Source: Cylindrodendrum hubeiense (Eukaryota; Ascomycota; Sordariomycetes; Hypocreales; Nectriaceae). From it: a DNA stretch of 64,000 nucleotides. Numbering within the stretch: the stretch's first letter is position 1; each line of letters starts with the position of its first letter. The translations under genes were made by a program, and so were the position numbers. Shown piece after piece: positions 1 through 10,600 of this stretch. The stretch spans positions 26,306 to 90,305 of the forward strand of contig JAANBB010000133.1 in the NCBI GenBank assembly GCA_014621425.1, read 5' to 3'. The notes under the pieces are model-generated. The model saw nothing but the letters and a program-made list of their open reading frames with translations, made no database searches and had not been told where the DNA came from.

Positions 1-425
1 ACGGAACCGGCGTTCTGAACACCCACGCCTTTGGCAAGCCCCAAGTCTCAACCTTTGAGTTCGCCTCGCGCCTCATGGGCCAGTGGCGCAACACCGAGCA
101 CGGCCTCATCGCTCCTCCTGAGACGGTCTACTTTGTTGGTGACACTCCTGAGAGCGATATCCGCGGCACCAACGCCGTCAACAAGAAGGCCGACAACGAC
201 TGGTACAGCATCCTCGTTGAGACGGGCGTCTACCAGCCAGGCACTGAGCCTGCTTACAAGCCACGCACCACAGTCGTCAACGTCCTCGATGCTGTCAACC
301 ACGGCATCGAGCGCGAGATGGCCAAGAAGGCTGCCGCTGCCAACACCCTCAAGATTGATGTCTTGGCCGAGTCTGTCTGCAACAACGGCCCCTCCATCGT
401 GGACATGGATGGAATCACCATCTAA
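1..425 (+). CDS. HAD-superfamily class IIA hydrolase (HDHD5/CECR5-like), 3' part
   Basis: The gene enters from the left edge already in frame (codons start at base 3), so the N-terminus, the nucleophile motif and the cap domain lie outside the window. About 140 C-terminal residues are visible, ending at a TAA. A conserved FGKPQ-type stretch is followed by VGDTPESDIRGTN, the acidic HAD motif that holds the catalytic magnesium, and then by SILVETGVY and a short tail. This arrangement is typical of the HAD-IIA branch that includes human CECR5/HDHD5, a probable mitochondrial phosphatase-like protein. The substrate is unknown for the fungal members. Family assignment is firm; function is inferred. 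The next gene downstream (XRCC2-like, minus strand) converges on it. Confidence 0.85.
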   Translation, partial: GTGVLNTHAFGKPQVSTFEFASRLMGQWRNTEHGLIAPPETVYFVGDTPESDIRGTNAVNKKADNDWYSILVETGVYQPGTEPAYKPRTTVVNVLDAVNHGIEREMAKKAAAANTLKIDVLAESVCNNGPSIVDMDGITI

Positions 426-1603
426 ACATTCGATGGTAGTCTGCGTTTAGCGTCTCCTCTTCTTGTCTGCCATATTTGGGAACACTTTTTTCTTTTCTTG
501 GCAAGCATTGCTCGGTTTCAGTGCGCTTTGTTGCGATTTTCTTTTTTGTACAAGGACGTGAAACGAACTTTCTCTCTGCATCCACGACTCTTTGCAGATG
601 ACGAACAACATACAGCAGCAACCATGGAGTTGCTTAGAGCATAGACCACGATAGAGTCCTATGTTTCTAGATGAAGAGCTCTTCTCATTGCCTCGATGCG
701 GCACACCACCCTTATACCCCTGATGAGCATCACATCACCCCAATTTAGAATAAACCATAAAAAAAAACAAGAGCACTTTCTATATCAAAACCTTGCATTT
801 CTCCTCCTGTGATACCCCTTGACAAGAAAAGTCCCGCCGAAAGGAATCATGATGCTGTATCTGACTCTTCCATTTCGGCGACGTAAAACTGCTAACTGGT
901 TCACCTCGATGTAATCGATATCGTGACCGTGGTGACATGTGAGCGGGCAGGACATAACGGAAACATGGTGATTCTTCCTAGACCCCAAGACAAGACCGTT
1001 CTAGAGTGACTTGTCGAGTGACACCACAATTCTGACCCCTCATCCCTTGACTGTCATCTCCGTCTGCCTTTCTCCACAGGACAGCGGTAAGCCTAATCCA
1101 TCCATCCGGGCGAGATTTGCGCGAATGTGCCTCATCCAGCCGGCGTATGCATCTCTAGTTCTTGTCACACACCCTCTTCGTATTCGACACCTAGCTAGGG
1201 CAAACTGTGCGTCTCGTCTCCAACGACCCCTCCTTACCCCCCAGTTTCTCCATGTCAAGCCCATGCGGGTTGGTAGCCACATGGTGACTGACCGTTTGAA
1301 GATTGGGGCAAAGCCTTTTGCCGTTGACTAGGATGCCGAGGCCAATGTGAGACCAGGGATGTCCAAGTATATCCTGTGCGTTACGCAAGATACAAGCATA
1401 CCTTCTCACATCCCCTTCTATGTGGTGCATGCCCTTGTCAGTTGTCCCCCTAAACGGCCCGGTTGGAGTTTTCCATGGATTATATCCACTCGAGTGAATT
1501 AGACGCAGTCCGGAAGCACGAACTTCTACGTCACCCACGCGGAACATTGCCTGGGAACTAATTGTGAGACCTGGGGAAGTAGCCTAGCTCAGCTTGTAAA
1601 AGT
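426..1603. other. Intergenic, convergent 3' flanks
   Basis: No gene recognised. The region lies between the 3' ends of the HAD hydrolase and the XRCC2-like gene. It has an A-rich tract near 757-770 that could relate to 3'-end formation. Open frames here are short, overlap each other on both strands and resemble no family. Confidence 0.5.
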
Positions 1604-2806
1604 TCACACCTGGCTGTTGCTTTGATCCTCCCGATCCTCCTGATCCTCGTCGGCTTCGTCCCGGTTGTCCACCCCCTTGAAGGAGAAGCCTCCCCATTCC
1701 GACGTAGCCGCCCATCCCGCGGCATCCACCGCATCCTGGCGCCGCCCACGCTGCTCCATAGCCTCTTCTGCACTGATGCCGAGTGCGAAGGCGCGAATGT
1801 GTTCCCGATCCACCCGTAACCAGCCCTTCCAGCCTGCCGCGATGTCACCGGCGCCAAGGCCGCCCACAACGATGGTACCCCACCACTGACGGGCAGCGCT
1901 CGCGTGGGCCCCGTCCCCGTAGAGCATGAAGCCTTCGGCCTCGGTCACCACCGCGCGGAGACGTTCCGGGCTGCTGCGAGCGGGCCGTTGAACATAGACG
2001 TGACGTAGATGGGACTCGCCGCAAGTGAGACGGGTCGAATCGAAACGCCCATCCAGGTCGATGATGAGCAAGGCATGCAAGTGCGGAGGAGAGACGAGGC
2101 CTGAGACGATTTTGTAGAGCAGGGGTAGATGGCGCCCAGATAAACTCACACCTGCGGCCTTTGTGACATGGAAACGTCGAGCTGCCAGTTGGTCTAACGG
2201 CTGCATGTGCGTGGACTTGGTTGCCCGGATCTGACCTTGGGTTGATGCTCTATTGCCGGGAGAGGCTGGCTCCAGAGCGAGAGTCAAGGCTGAACGCACG
2301 CCATGGAGCATCTGTAGTAGCACTTTAGCATCCGTCCGCCATAAGCGACCGTCAAAGCGATGGCAGTAGAAGTAGCAATATAAACAGAAACTCTAGGCCC
2401 GGGCACGGGAGATCCATCCACCGGCGGCGCCTGGGAGGAATTCCCACGCTGGGTGCACTGATAGCTAACCTTGCTCTTACACAGTAGGCTTGAGGGTGAC
2501 CTCGGCATAGTGAGAGAGATAGACATAACGAAGTCACTCGACTTGGCCCAACCAAATATTCTACACCCACTTGAGCAGAAAATGAGCCGGTTTCCTATTC
2601 CGTAGAATTTCCGCGTGAAGCGGATGTTTGATGGGGATTGGGTTTCAGTTGACGTTGACAATGGTTGTGTCGTGGTGTTGCAGCGTCGAGAAAGCGGAAA
2701 AAGCTCAGGCCCGCCAAAGCAGCTCCCAGGAACTCACCTCTTCCAGACTCGCCTCCTCAACCTCGCCCAACAGCCGCGCGCCCGTCGCTGCCTCCATCGT
2801 CGCCAT
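1604..2806 (-). CDS. XRCC2-like RecA-fold (Rad51 paralogue) protein with degenerate Walker A
   Basis: Proposed exons 2806-2738 and 2311-1604 give 258 residues; the phase-0 junction joins SLEE to MLHGVR. The first exon (GARLLGEVEEASLEE) is the usual N-terminus of fungal XRCC2-like proteins. In the second, LPLLYKIV follows the nucleotide loop, and LLIIDLDGRFDSTRL matches the XRCC2 segment after strand 3. Where a Walker A (GxxxxGKT/S) is expected, residues 77-84 read GVSLSGRH, so the Lys and the Thr/Ser are replaced by Arg and His. XRCC2 relatives act in homologous recombination with Rad51. The donor GTGAGT is strong, but the intron is long (426 nt) and could hide another small exon, so the N-terminal part is less certain. 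The start codon lies 34 bp from that of som1 on the other strand. Confidence 0.65.
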
Positions 2807-2840
2807 TCACCCAAGAACCCGATAAAGCGACCGCGCCGCA

Positions 2841-3306
2841 ATGGGATATCCGTGCCAGGTCTTCCACGCCTCCGAGCTGCCTGACCGCGTGCAGGCCGAC
2901 CTCAAGGGCCACAAGCGCAAGCTCGACGGTGGCCAGCGCAACGTCGACCTGAACAGCTGCGAGCTGCTCGAGATGTTGCAGTACAAGTGCGAAATCAAGG
3001 AGCCCGTCAAGTGGGATAGCGCTGTGCAATGCTATGCCGTTGACCGGCTGTTCCGAAAGTGAGTTTTCTTCGGTTGCGCTGTCTTTGCGCGTGTTGTCTG
3101 GGTTCTAGTTCGCTGATGCGCGATGAAGGTGCAAAGATAGAAAGGGCACTTTTATGGTTGAGACTACAGCGTGGGAGGGGAAGGATTGTTCGGGCGCCGC
3201 TCAACAAGGCGGCGGCAGCAAAACCACCAGCGGCAGCACTGAACAGAAGCCTCCTCAACACTACCACTGGTCGTCAAGCTGGAGCTCGCCCGACACAGCC
3301 CGGTGA
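2841..3306 (+). CDS. som1: Mitochondrial export protein Som1
   Basis: Exons 2841-3058 and 3129-3306 encode 131 residues; the donor is GTGAGT and the acceptor AAG. The protein starts MGYPCQVFHASELP, continues with SCELLEMLQYKC and VDRLFRKC, and across the junction reads GTFMVETTAWEG. This is the Som1 signature: conserved cysteines, then the VETTAWE motif. In yeast Som1 is a small protein needed by the inner-membrane peptidase (Imp1/Imp2) that removes sorting signals of intermembrane-space proteins. The C-terminal 40 residues are Gly/Ser/Gln-rich and probably disordered; yeast Som1 is shorter (74 aa) and lacks such a tail. The gene is divergent from the XRCC2-like gene, and the next two genes, cox9 and uL22m, also encode mitochondrial proteins. 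Confidence 0.88.
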
Positions 3307-4058
3307 GCGCTTCAAAGGTGCCCCATTTTCACAAAGCGGCGTAATCTTGAAGCCGTCCCGCCAGACTGGGCAATCAACAGCCTGGCCGACTCGGCTGCTG
3401 CCTATCGATGAAATACGGAACTAAAACTCCATGCTCAGTCTCATTCTGTGGAAGCAATGGAATAGAACAAACACAGCATTTTCACGGCGTTGGGATATTG
3501 GTGTTGGCGTACTCTTTGAGATCATGTCATTTCCGGCGGATCCTGACTCATCAGTGAGAATCGAATGACCTGAGCTGGTATCGGCAAGAACCGCGTTCTA
3601 TGACCGGGAGTTTATGGCGCCTTTCTGCCCAGTGCAGATAGGATTGTGCCATTATTCAGGTTGGATATCCGTGATGAGAATGATTAGAGACAATCGGAGG
3701 TCCTCTTTAACCAGGTGGTGGTCACGTCATGGATGGAGGGTTCCGGATCGTGCAGCGAGCAACTTACAACAATACACTACACAAGGACACTACGGGGAGA
3801 CATTGAGCACCCGCATACAAATAAAATCACTTCTCGCAGATACATGGCAAAGCAGTTACTGATCAAAGCACATTTCGACTTGGTTGCCCTTGCCTATTGT
3901 ACAGATTGTCTGGCACCGTCTCAGATGAAGCCTTGGTATTCTTGTTCTTCTATCCAGCGACAAGACAAACGAAACATTGAGACGCTTCTCCTCTGACGGT
4001 CTAGGTCCTGCTCACACCCATTGCCTGCTTGCAATTGCGAATGCCATTGGGTCGTCCC
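3307..4058. other. Intergenic between som1 and cox9 (convergent)
   Basis: Two plus-strand open frames of 82 and 93 codons occur here but overlap in different frames and match no family. The stretch most likely holds the 3' UTRs of the two convergent genes. Nothing else seen. Confidence 0.5.
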
Positions 4059-4551
4059 TTACTCGGCCTTGGCGGCAGCGCGCTCAGCCTCCAACTTGAC
4101 GTAGTAGTTGTCGCGAGCGTTGGTTCGGGGCATGTGGAAGCCGTACCTGCATGCCGGTCAGTCCTCTCGTACTTTGCTTAGCTGCAATTTCTCGTCAAGT
4201 ATCCACGTACCAGAACACGTTGGCCATGGCGAAGCCGGATCCTGTGATGCTAGTCAGCCCATTGCTCACACCAACCAACCACAACACCCGAGTTGTCAGC
4301 GTCCCCAAAGCATCCTCCTCCAAGTATATTGTAATACGACAAGCCGGGACGTGTTCAATTCGGTCGATTGAAGGGATTCGACGACATACCAAGAGCAATG
4401 CCGAGATCCAGGATCAGGTTTCGTCGGAGGATCTACCACAAAGTCAGTCCACAAAAAGCTCTCCCAAGGTTCCTCTGGCCCGGTCGGGGCGGCGCGCGAC
4501 CGAGCCATTGAGTCGTAGGGGACGTACACCGGTAACGGGTCGGACGGCCAT
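4059..4551 (-). CDS. cox9: Cytochrome c oxidase subunit VIIa (Cox9)
   Basis: A 61-residue protein spread over four small exons: 4551-4528, 4432-4390, 4241-4211 and 4146-4059. All junctions have GT..AG ends and keep phase. It begins MAVRPVTGILRR, has one hydrophobic segment (about residues 12-34, ending in ANVFWYGFHM), and finishes with NARDNYYVKLEAERAAAKAE. The order PITG, single membrane helix, then a charged helix after W-GFHM is that of yeast Cox9, a small inner-membrane subunit of complex IV. Length matches the family (yeast 59 aa). Ordinary ORF calling would miss it because no exon exceeds 90 nt. It is divergent from uL22m with about 300 bp between start codons. Confidence 0.9.
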
Positions 4552-4850
4552 TTTGATTATTTTCCTTTGCGATGCGGTTCGGGTTAAGGAGAAGGAAGCT
4601 GTGAGGCTGGTTCGAGGGATTCGATGTGGTCGTGAGGTTGCGAGTTCATCCCGAGGATGGTCTGATGTTAATCGCGCTAAGGATGTAGGTCACGTGTAGT
4701 CCGGGAACTCACGCCTCCGGCTCAACCCCGGGCACTGCGGAAAAGAATATCGACCGGCGAGGCGTCTACTTGTGCTTGCTCGACAACTGTGAGAGCGCGA
4801 GCGACAATTCGAGACTTGGGGTTTTGCACGCCACAACAATACCTGCTGTC
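4552..4850. promoter_or_regulatory. Divergent promoter region cox9 / uL22m with CACGTG element
   Basis: This 299-bp interval separates the start codons of two nuclear genes for mitochondrial proteins. It contains GTCACGTG at 4689-4696, the core of the Cbf1/bHLH E-box (RTCACRTG). Binding is not shown; the motif and the divergent layout suggest shared control. Confidence 0.55.
4689..4696. promoter_or_regulatory. GTCACGTG E-box (Cbf1-type)
   Basis: Exact CACGTG core in the cox9/uL22m divergent promoter, about 140 bp from the cox9 start and 155 bp from the uL22m start. Confidence 0.5.
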
Positions 4851-6012
4851 ATGAGTCTCCGCATAGCCGCCCGGCGGCTAGCGCTGTCAGGTATGTTGCT
4901 CTTCGCTGCTTCAGCAGAGCTCAATTGGCCCGCATCATCGACCTGAAGCTGACAATCTTTCCAACCAAGCAGCAAGGGCCCCGAATAATCTTCCCAGCTC
5001 TCAAACACCCGTCTGGTCTGCCGGCCTCGGACCCTCGGTACAACGACGACACAAGTGGTCTACCAATCTCTTCAAGGGATGGGGCAAGCCTCGCACCAAG
5101 GACAACTTGGCGGCCACGGCTGATCCCGTGACCGGCCAGCTGGACGACCCCAAGAACCGCGAGCAGTTCCTCGAACGCAGCATGTACAGCGGTGTCGAGG
5201 ACAACATTTTCCAGGACGAGATTGAGGCACCTCAGAAGGACGCTTCGACCGAGGCGACCCCCGGCGCGGGCGAGATGGAGCAGAAGACGAAAGAAAACAT
5301 GGCCATGGTTGTAGACCCCGACCCACGGAGTCGCATCCGCTGGCAACGCAAGAAGGTCATCCAGATGGTCCGCCGCAACGGCCGTCTAACCAAGGAGGAG
5401 CGAATCGTCATGTCGGAGCGTGAGCTGCTGCACAAGAGCGAGTTCATGCCCACCAGTGTCAAGAAGCTCGTCATGCTGGCCCGCCAGATCGCTGGCAAGC
5501 CTGTCGATGAGGCCATTACGCAAATGTCATGGTCCAAGAAGAAGTTTGCTGCCGAGGTGAAATATTATCTCGAAGAGGCCCGCGACCTGGCAATTGCCCA
5601 GCGCGGTATGGGCCTCGGCGAGGCCAACGGCGAGACCTTTGCCAAGCCTCGCAAGATCCAGACCAAGGAGGGCAAGTGGATTGAGATCACCGACCCGACA
5701 CGCATGTATATTGCTCAGTCGTGGGTGGGCCGGGGCACCTGGCGAGGAAAGAAAATCGACTACAAGGGCCGCGGCAGGATGGGTATTATCCGACATCCCA
5801 GCACGAGTACGTACTATCTTTTTTGTCTCCAGAACACTTCATTGGACAGCTGCTAATTGTTGACTTACGCAGGCTTGACCATCCTGCTCAAGGAGGAAAA
5901 GTCGAGAATTCGGGAGTACGAGGACAGTGAGACCCTGAAGGCCAAGAAGGGCCCCTGGGTGCATTTGCCCAACCGACCTGTCTACGGACAACGGCCGTAC
6001 TACTCGTGGTAG
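4851..6012 (+). CDS. mrpl22: Mitochondrial large-subunit ribosomal protein uL22m
   Basis: Exons 4851-4890, 4973-5806 and 5873-6012 encode 337 residues. The first 13 codons (MSLRIAARRLALS) are Arg-rich and free of acidic residues, as in a mitochondrial targeting presequence; this part is in exon 1. From about residue 130 the protein shows the L22 fold: helices with MPTSVKKLVMLARQIAGKPVDEAITQM and KKFAAEVKYYLEEA, then a basic, glycine-rich strand region with KKIDYKGRGRMG near the C-terminus, ending WVHLPNRPVYGQRPYYSW. uL22 lines the nascent-peptide exit tunnel. Introns have clear donors (GTATGT, GTACGT). The gene is divergent from cox9. Confidence 0.9.
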
Positions 6013-6541
6013 AGTTTGCAGTCGCATTACTTGTGTTGGCAGGACAAAAGCATCGGAGAGCGTAGACATTGGCGGGGGTCTGCATGTAATCTCTCTTAGA
6101 CACCTGTAAGATATGTACAAGGAATTGCTGTACAATTGAGCAAAAGAAAAAAGGCCTAGCGTCATTGAATCTGCCTTTCAATTCGAGATTGCCATATTCC
6201 TTCCTCTCCGCATAATGAATGACACCTGCATCAGTCTTCTCCGAAAGAACGCCTGTTGGCTCGCTCAAGATGCAAGATTACTTGAGGAATATTACGAAAA
6301 GGAAAAGAAATACAAATTTGGCAACACAAGCCAACACAAGTTGAGAGGTAGATCAAATAGCAATCCTAATTCCCTTAGCCTAGTCATTAAACTTCTGGCT
6401 CTTAAAAACCATGGCCAGCCCGGTTGCATAAGATGGGGAACGTATAACATCAAAATGCCTTGGGACAAGAATCGGTCAACATGTGTTTTTTTCTTCGCTT
6501 CCAAAACTCCGAGTTTCAAATTTGGTCCGTCACTGTAGTTA
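6013..6541. other. Intergenic between uL22m and the CFEM gene (convergent)
   Basis: AT-richer than the flanking coding sequence, with A-rich tracts near 6145-6155 and 6299-6312. It most likely holds the two 3' UTRs. No gene recognised. Confidence 0.5.
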
Positions 6542-7678
6542 TCATACCATAGTTCGGGGTGTTGTCCGTGGAACCATGTCCTCGTAACGGTTGACAACCA
6601 TCTCCATGTCATAAGTGTCCTTTTCACGGAGAGATCCATGGTCGCCCGAGGCATATGCCCTTCCGCCGCCTGGGAGAGGCTCGGAAATTGCAAGGGCTGG
6701 CCCACGCTTTCGTTGCTGCTCCTGCTTGCGTCTGCGGGATTTGAGGAGGAAGCAGATAGCGACACCGATCAAAACGACGGCGACGGCGCCAACGCCAACA
6801 CTAATGCCGATTTTGGCTGGAGAGGAAAGTCCAGAGTTGGATGTATCTTTGTCCTTCTCGGAATCATCATTTTTGTCAGCAGCAGAGGTTGCCGAGGCGC
6901 TGGCGCTGGCGTTGGCGCCATCTGCAGTGCCCGATGCAGTGCCCGATGCAGTAGCATCAGCTTTCGAGGCAGATTCAGTAGCCTAGATATGTCAGTTACG
7001 CGTGCAGGGTCTGTCCGTGTTGATATGCTTACACTAGACTCAGCAGCGGTCGACGATGGCTCAGTGGCGGTCTCAGAGGCCTGGGTAGATTCCGGTACAC
7101 TCGAGGTTGACAAGTCTTCAGAAGACGAGCTAGCTTCAGTGCTGGCAGGAGCTGCGGTGGATGAAGCTGCTTCGGTGGTTGGTGCTGCTTCAGTGGTTGA
7201 TGCTGCTTCAGTAGATGCGGCAACCGTGGAAGAAACAGCCACGGAGGTAGCGACGGCAGACGTAGAAGCCGATGGCAGCGCAACACCTTGAGACGTCAGT
7301 TTCCTAGCTCAAGAGCAACAAACAAGCTTGATAACTTACCAGCACAAAATTCGGCATTCAGATACTCGTTTGTTTCGGTGACCAGAGCTTGGCAGCGGCC
7401 GGTAGAGCATTCTCGGACGCCAGTCACGAAGCTAACTTGGTTACACATACAGGCACCATCTTCCGCGCTGGTACAACCATAGGTGAGGAATTGGTCTCGA
7501 AGTTCATTTGAGCATTCAGCCTGAAAACGATACCAGTAAGTATAGATTTTGGCGAGAGCCCTTGGTTGAGCACTTCTGAGCGGAGTTGGAATGGACATAC
7601 AATACAATCGGTAGCCGCAGACACGCCGAGGACATGCAGGGCGCCCAGCGCACCTAAAGCAGAGAGAAAGAAGCGCAT
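6542..7678 (-). CDS. CFEM-domain single-pass membrane protein
   Basis: Exons 7678-7601, 7520-7340, 7286-7033 and 6982-6542 encode 317 residues. A signal peptide covers about residues 1-22 (MRFFLSALGALGALHVLG). The CFEM domain follows, with its eight cysteines at 25, 29, 42, 50, 52, 64, 69 and 85 and an Asp (47) in the ED-GACMC segment where haem-binding CFEM proteins have their axial ligand. Residues 90-225 are Ser/Thr/Ala-rich, as in heavily O-glycosylated stalks. One membrane helix (about 228-250) is followed by a basic KSRRRK stop-transfer and a 65-residue cytoplasmic tail. The tail argues for a transmembrane form rather than the GPI-anchored CFEM proteins used in haem uptake; a surface sensor role is possible but inferred. 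Confidence 0.85.
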
Positions 7679-10600
7679 CTCGACGGAGCGGTACAATGGA
7701 TCGAGGTGGATATACGGTGATGCGAACGCCGGTAGGGTATCGGCGGGTAAAAACGAATGGCTGTGGATTTAAACGATAGACAGGCGGGCCAGAGTCAGAG
7801 CCAGGACGAGTCCAGACAAGTCGATGGGGGCGACAGGAGCGACAGGAGCGACAGGAACGACGGAGGCCGCAAACGACCAGCTGAATCCCAGGTTGGGGAG
7901 GTCAAATAGAAGGCGAAAAACGAGAATCGGCAGTGGGACAAGGGCGGTCCAACGTGGCACACGATCAGTGCAGCAGGTGATGCAGGTGATGCAGGCGATG
8001 CAGGATGCCGGGTCGAATACGAAGAAATGGAGGCTGAAGTATAGGCCGGGATAGGTCGGCCAACAGCGTTCAAGGAATGACGAGGTAAGCTGAAGGATGG
8101 TTTAGAGCGACGGGCGAATGAAAGAATCGAATCGGTTGACGTGGTGTGGGATGGAACTTGGGATGCCGGAGAGAGTGACGGAAGTCCCGAGGACGCGATC
8201 ACCAAACAAGGGAACGAAGAAGAAGAGTTCAAAAAGAAGGTGGAGGTGGTAGAACAGGGCGTTTGTAGAAGAACGGAGCCCAAGTGAGACCCGTGGGTTC
8301 GAAATGACGTGGATCACGAAGAGAAAGTCGTCGCAACAAAGGGAGGGAAGGAATGAAGAAGAGACAGGCTGGGACAATGAGATCTGGGGGGGATGAGGAA
8401 TTGAAGGGAATGGTGATATTGCCTAGGGCTCCCGGTACTGGGTCCCTCTTAGCGGGCTCAGGCGTTAGATCAGCCAGGTACCCGGGGAGGCAAGTACTCC
8501 TGCAGGTGCGGGTTCGGTACGTGAGGAGGATTCCAGGGCGACCCGGCGGGGTGGGAGGGCGTGGATTGGGTGGCGCCGGCGGCACATACTTTGGCGAGGG
8601 AGGCCGCAATGGAAGCCCTGGAAGCCCGGAAGCCCTGGGCGCCCTGGAAGGGCTGGAGGCCTAGAGTCGGAATGGGTGCCCTAGAAACGGCCCCTGTCGC
8701 CGTGCAGCAAGGCTCGTGAAGCCTCCGGCTTCCATTTCCATGGGCAGGCCTGCACAGTGCATAATCACCAGGTTCGGAGTATACCTGATGACCCATGTAT
8801 CCCATTTCACTAATGCCCGCCGGTCTGTAAGTACCCGACCCGAAAGTCCCGGGGAGCGCCTGGACACACACACACCGAGTGAATAGGGGTCAGTAGCCAA
8901 TGGTTAGCGGGATCCAAGCCCCTGGCGCGCGTAGAAGGCCCCCGCAACACCTCGACTTGGCAGGTAACACGTACAATGTACCTACGGGTGATGAGCGCTG
9001 GCACAGTGTCACCCATCTACCGACTCGGGTCTGGTACCGCCCATTCTCTTGTATGCACAGATCGTCAGTCTGGGCACACACACTCAGGGTTTCATCACCG
9101 CCTCGCTACTTACTACGTAGTACTTGCCATCATCAAGCTTGCGAGAACCTTCGAGCACATGTGACGCTTTCATTTGTTTTCAATATATCGGGAGAACGAC
9201 AAGTCAGGTGGTAGCCCTCGAGCACAAGGCGGCATCCCTTCCCTCAAGAGAGCAAGAGAGCCCCCCTCCAGCACAGCCTCCTCGGCCGTGGCTGGAGCCC
9301 TGGGCGGTAATTTACTCCAGGCGATGCAGGTCAGATGGCGCTGCCCTGATGCCCGAGGCAGACCGAATAGTCGGTGTTGGCAGCTGCAGCGACGAAACAC
9401 TCCGTCATGCGTTATTCCAGCAGCGGTTGTAATGATGGACACAGAGACCCCAGCTAATTATAACCCTAGTGCGCGCCTGGGATCCGGGGCCGCGGCCAAT
9501 CAGCGACGGGTACATCCCCAGAATGAGACAGGGTGGGCAGACGAAAATCCTGGGCCTGTCGCCAGCCGCAATCCTTTGTCACCTCGCATGTGGACCGTAA
9601 TTCTGTTCGGCTGCCAGATGAGGACGTACAACGTTGGCGGGAGGATTGAAGGATGCCAATGCTCTGCCTCATCATCTCTCCCACGGACGTCGCCGGGCAA
9701 GTCGGGAGACCAGAGAGGGCGCGGGCCTTCCTTTAGCCTCTCCTACAACACCACTGTGCGTTGAGGCGTAAACGCTCACGCAATCTCCCTCCAACGTCTA
9801 GTAGCTCCGATCAGGTCAGGTTTGTGGCACAGGCGGTCAAACCAACAACAGGTGGTTTCGGAGGGAAAGGCGCAGACAGTGCAGCATGTATCATGTACAC
9901 ACAAAGATAGTGCCGTGTATGCACCCGCCGGCGGTGATCGTCCTCCTTTCCCTTGCGTCTAAAACATAAGATCTAAGCCGGCCGTTGACGTGCGCCATGG
10001 GCTTGCATGTGGAGCGTTCCGGATCGGCACCAGGGATCAACCTGTCGAGCAATGCAAGTCGCGAGGAGACGGGGAAACAAAAAAATCTTTCGCTCGACGC
10101 AATGTCACCAGTGTCACTCGGCCGCAAGCACTGGTCAATCCAGCTCGATGGAATACCAAATAGGCCAGTGCTACTCTACTCAAATGACGAAAGGGGGATG
10201 CGTACAGATCAACGCCGTCGTTACGAGGGTCACAATAGTCAATATTTGTCCACACACATACACACACGAACCTCTATCACTTTCCGTTTCATCTGTGTCT
10301 TGACGATGTTGGTGCGGAGTCAAAGCAGAGCCAGCGGCACCAACCCAGGCGCGCAGTCCGGGCCGCTATATTAGCGTGAAACAATAGCCCGGCGTTCCAG
10401 GGCTGCCTTGGCCAGACTCTCCTTGCATCTTCCCCGCTACAGCGATACGCTGGGATCACAGACAGTAGGCCGTGCGCGATGGCCAGAGAGTGCTCCCAAG
10501 GCGGCCTCTCTCTGTTCTTGATCAGCTGCATCTCGGTTCGTCTCAACTGTGGGGAGGCCTCGCGGTTGCGTTTCTGGCCTCTCCTTTCAGGGTTGCAACC

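Noticed and set aside
6638..7291. 217-codon plus-strand frame opposite the CFEM gene
   Set aside because: Shadow of the Ser/Thr/Ala-rich stalk; the CFEM gene with eight Cys is on the minus strand.
8885..8935. tRNA-like A-box (TAGCCAATGGTTAGC)
   Set aside because: No B-box (GGTTCGANTCC) at the right distance and no cloverleaf could be drawn.
9174..9764. 196-codon plus-strand frame in the gene-poor region
   Set aside because: No recognisable domain, overlapping frames on the other strand and no clear splice partners; not enough to call a gene.
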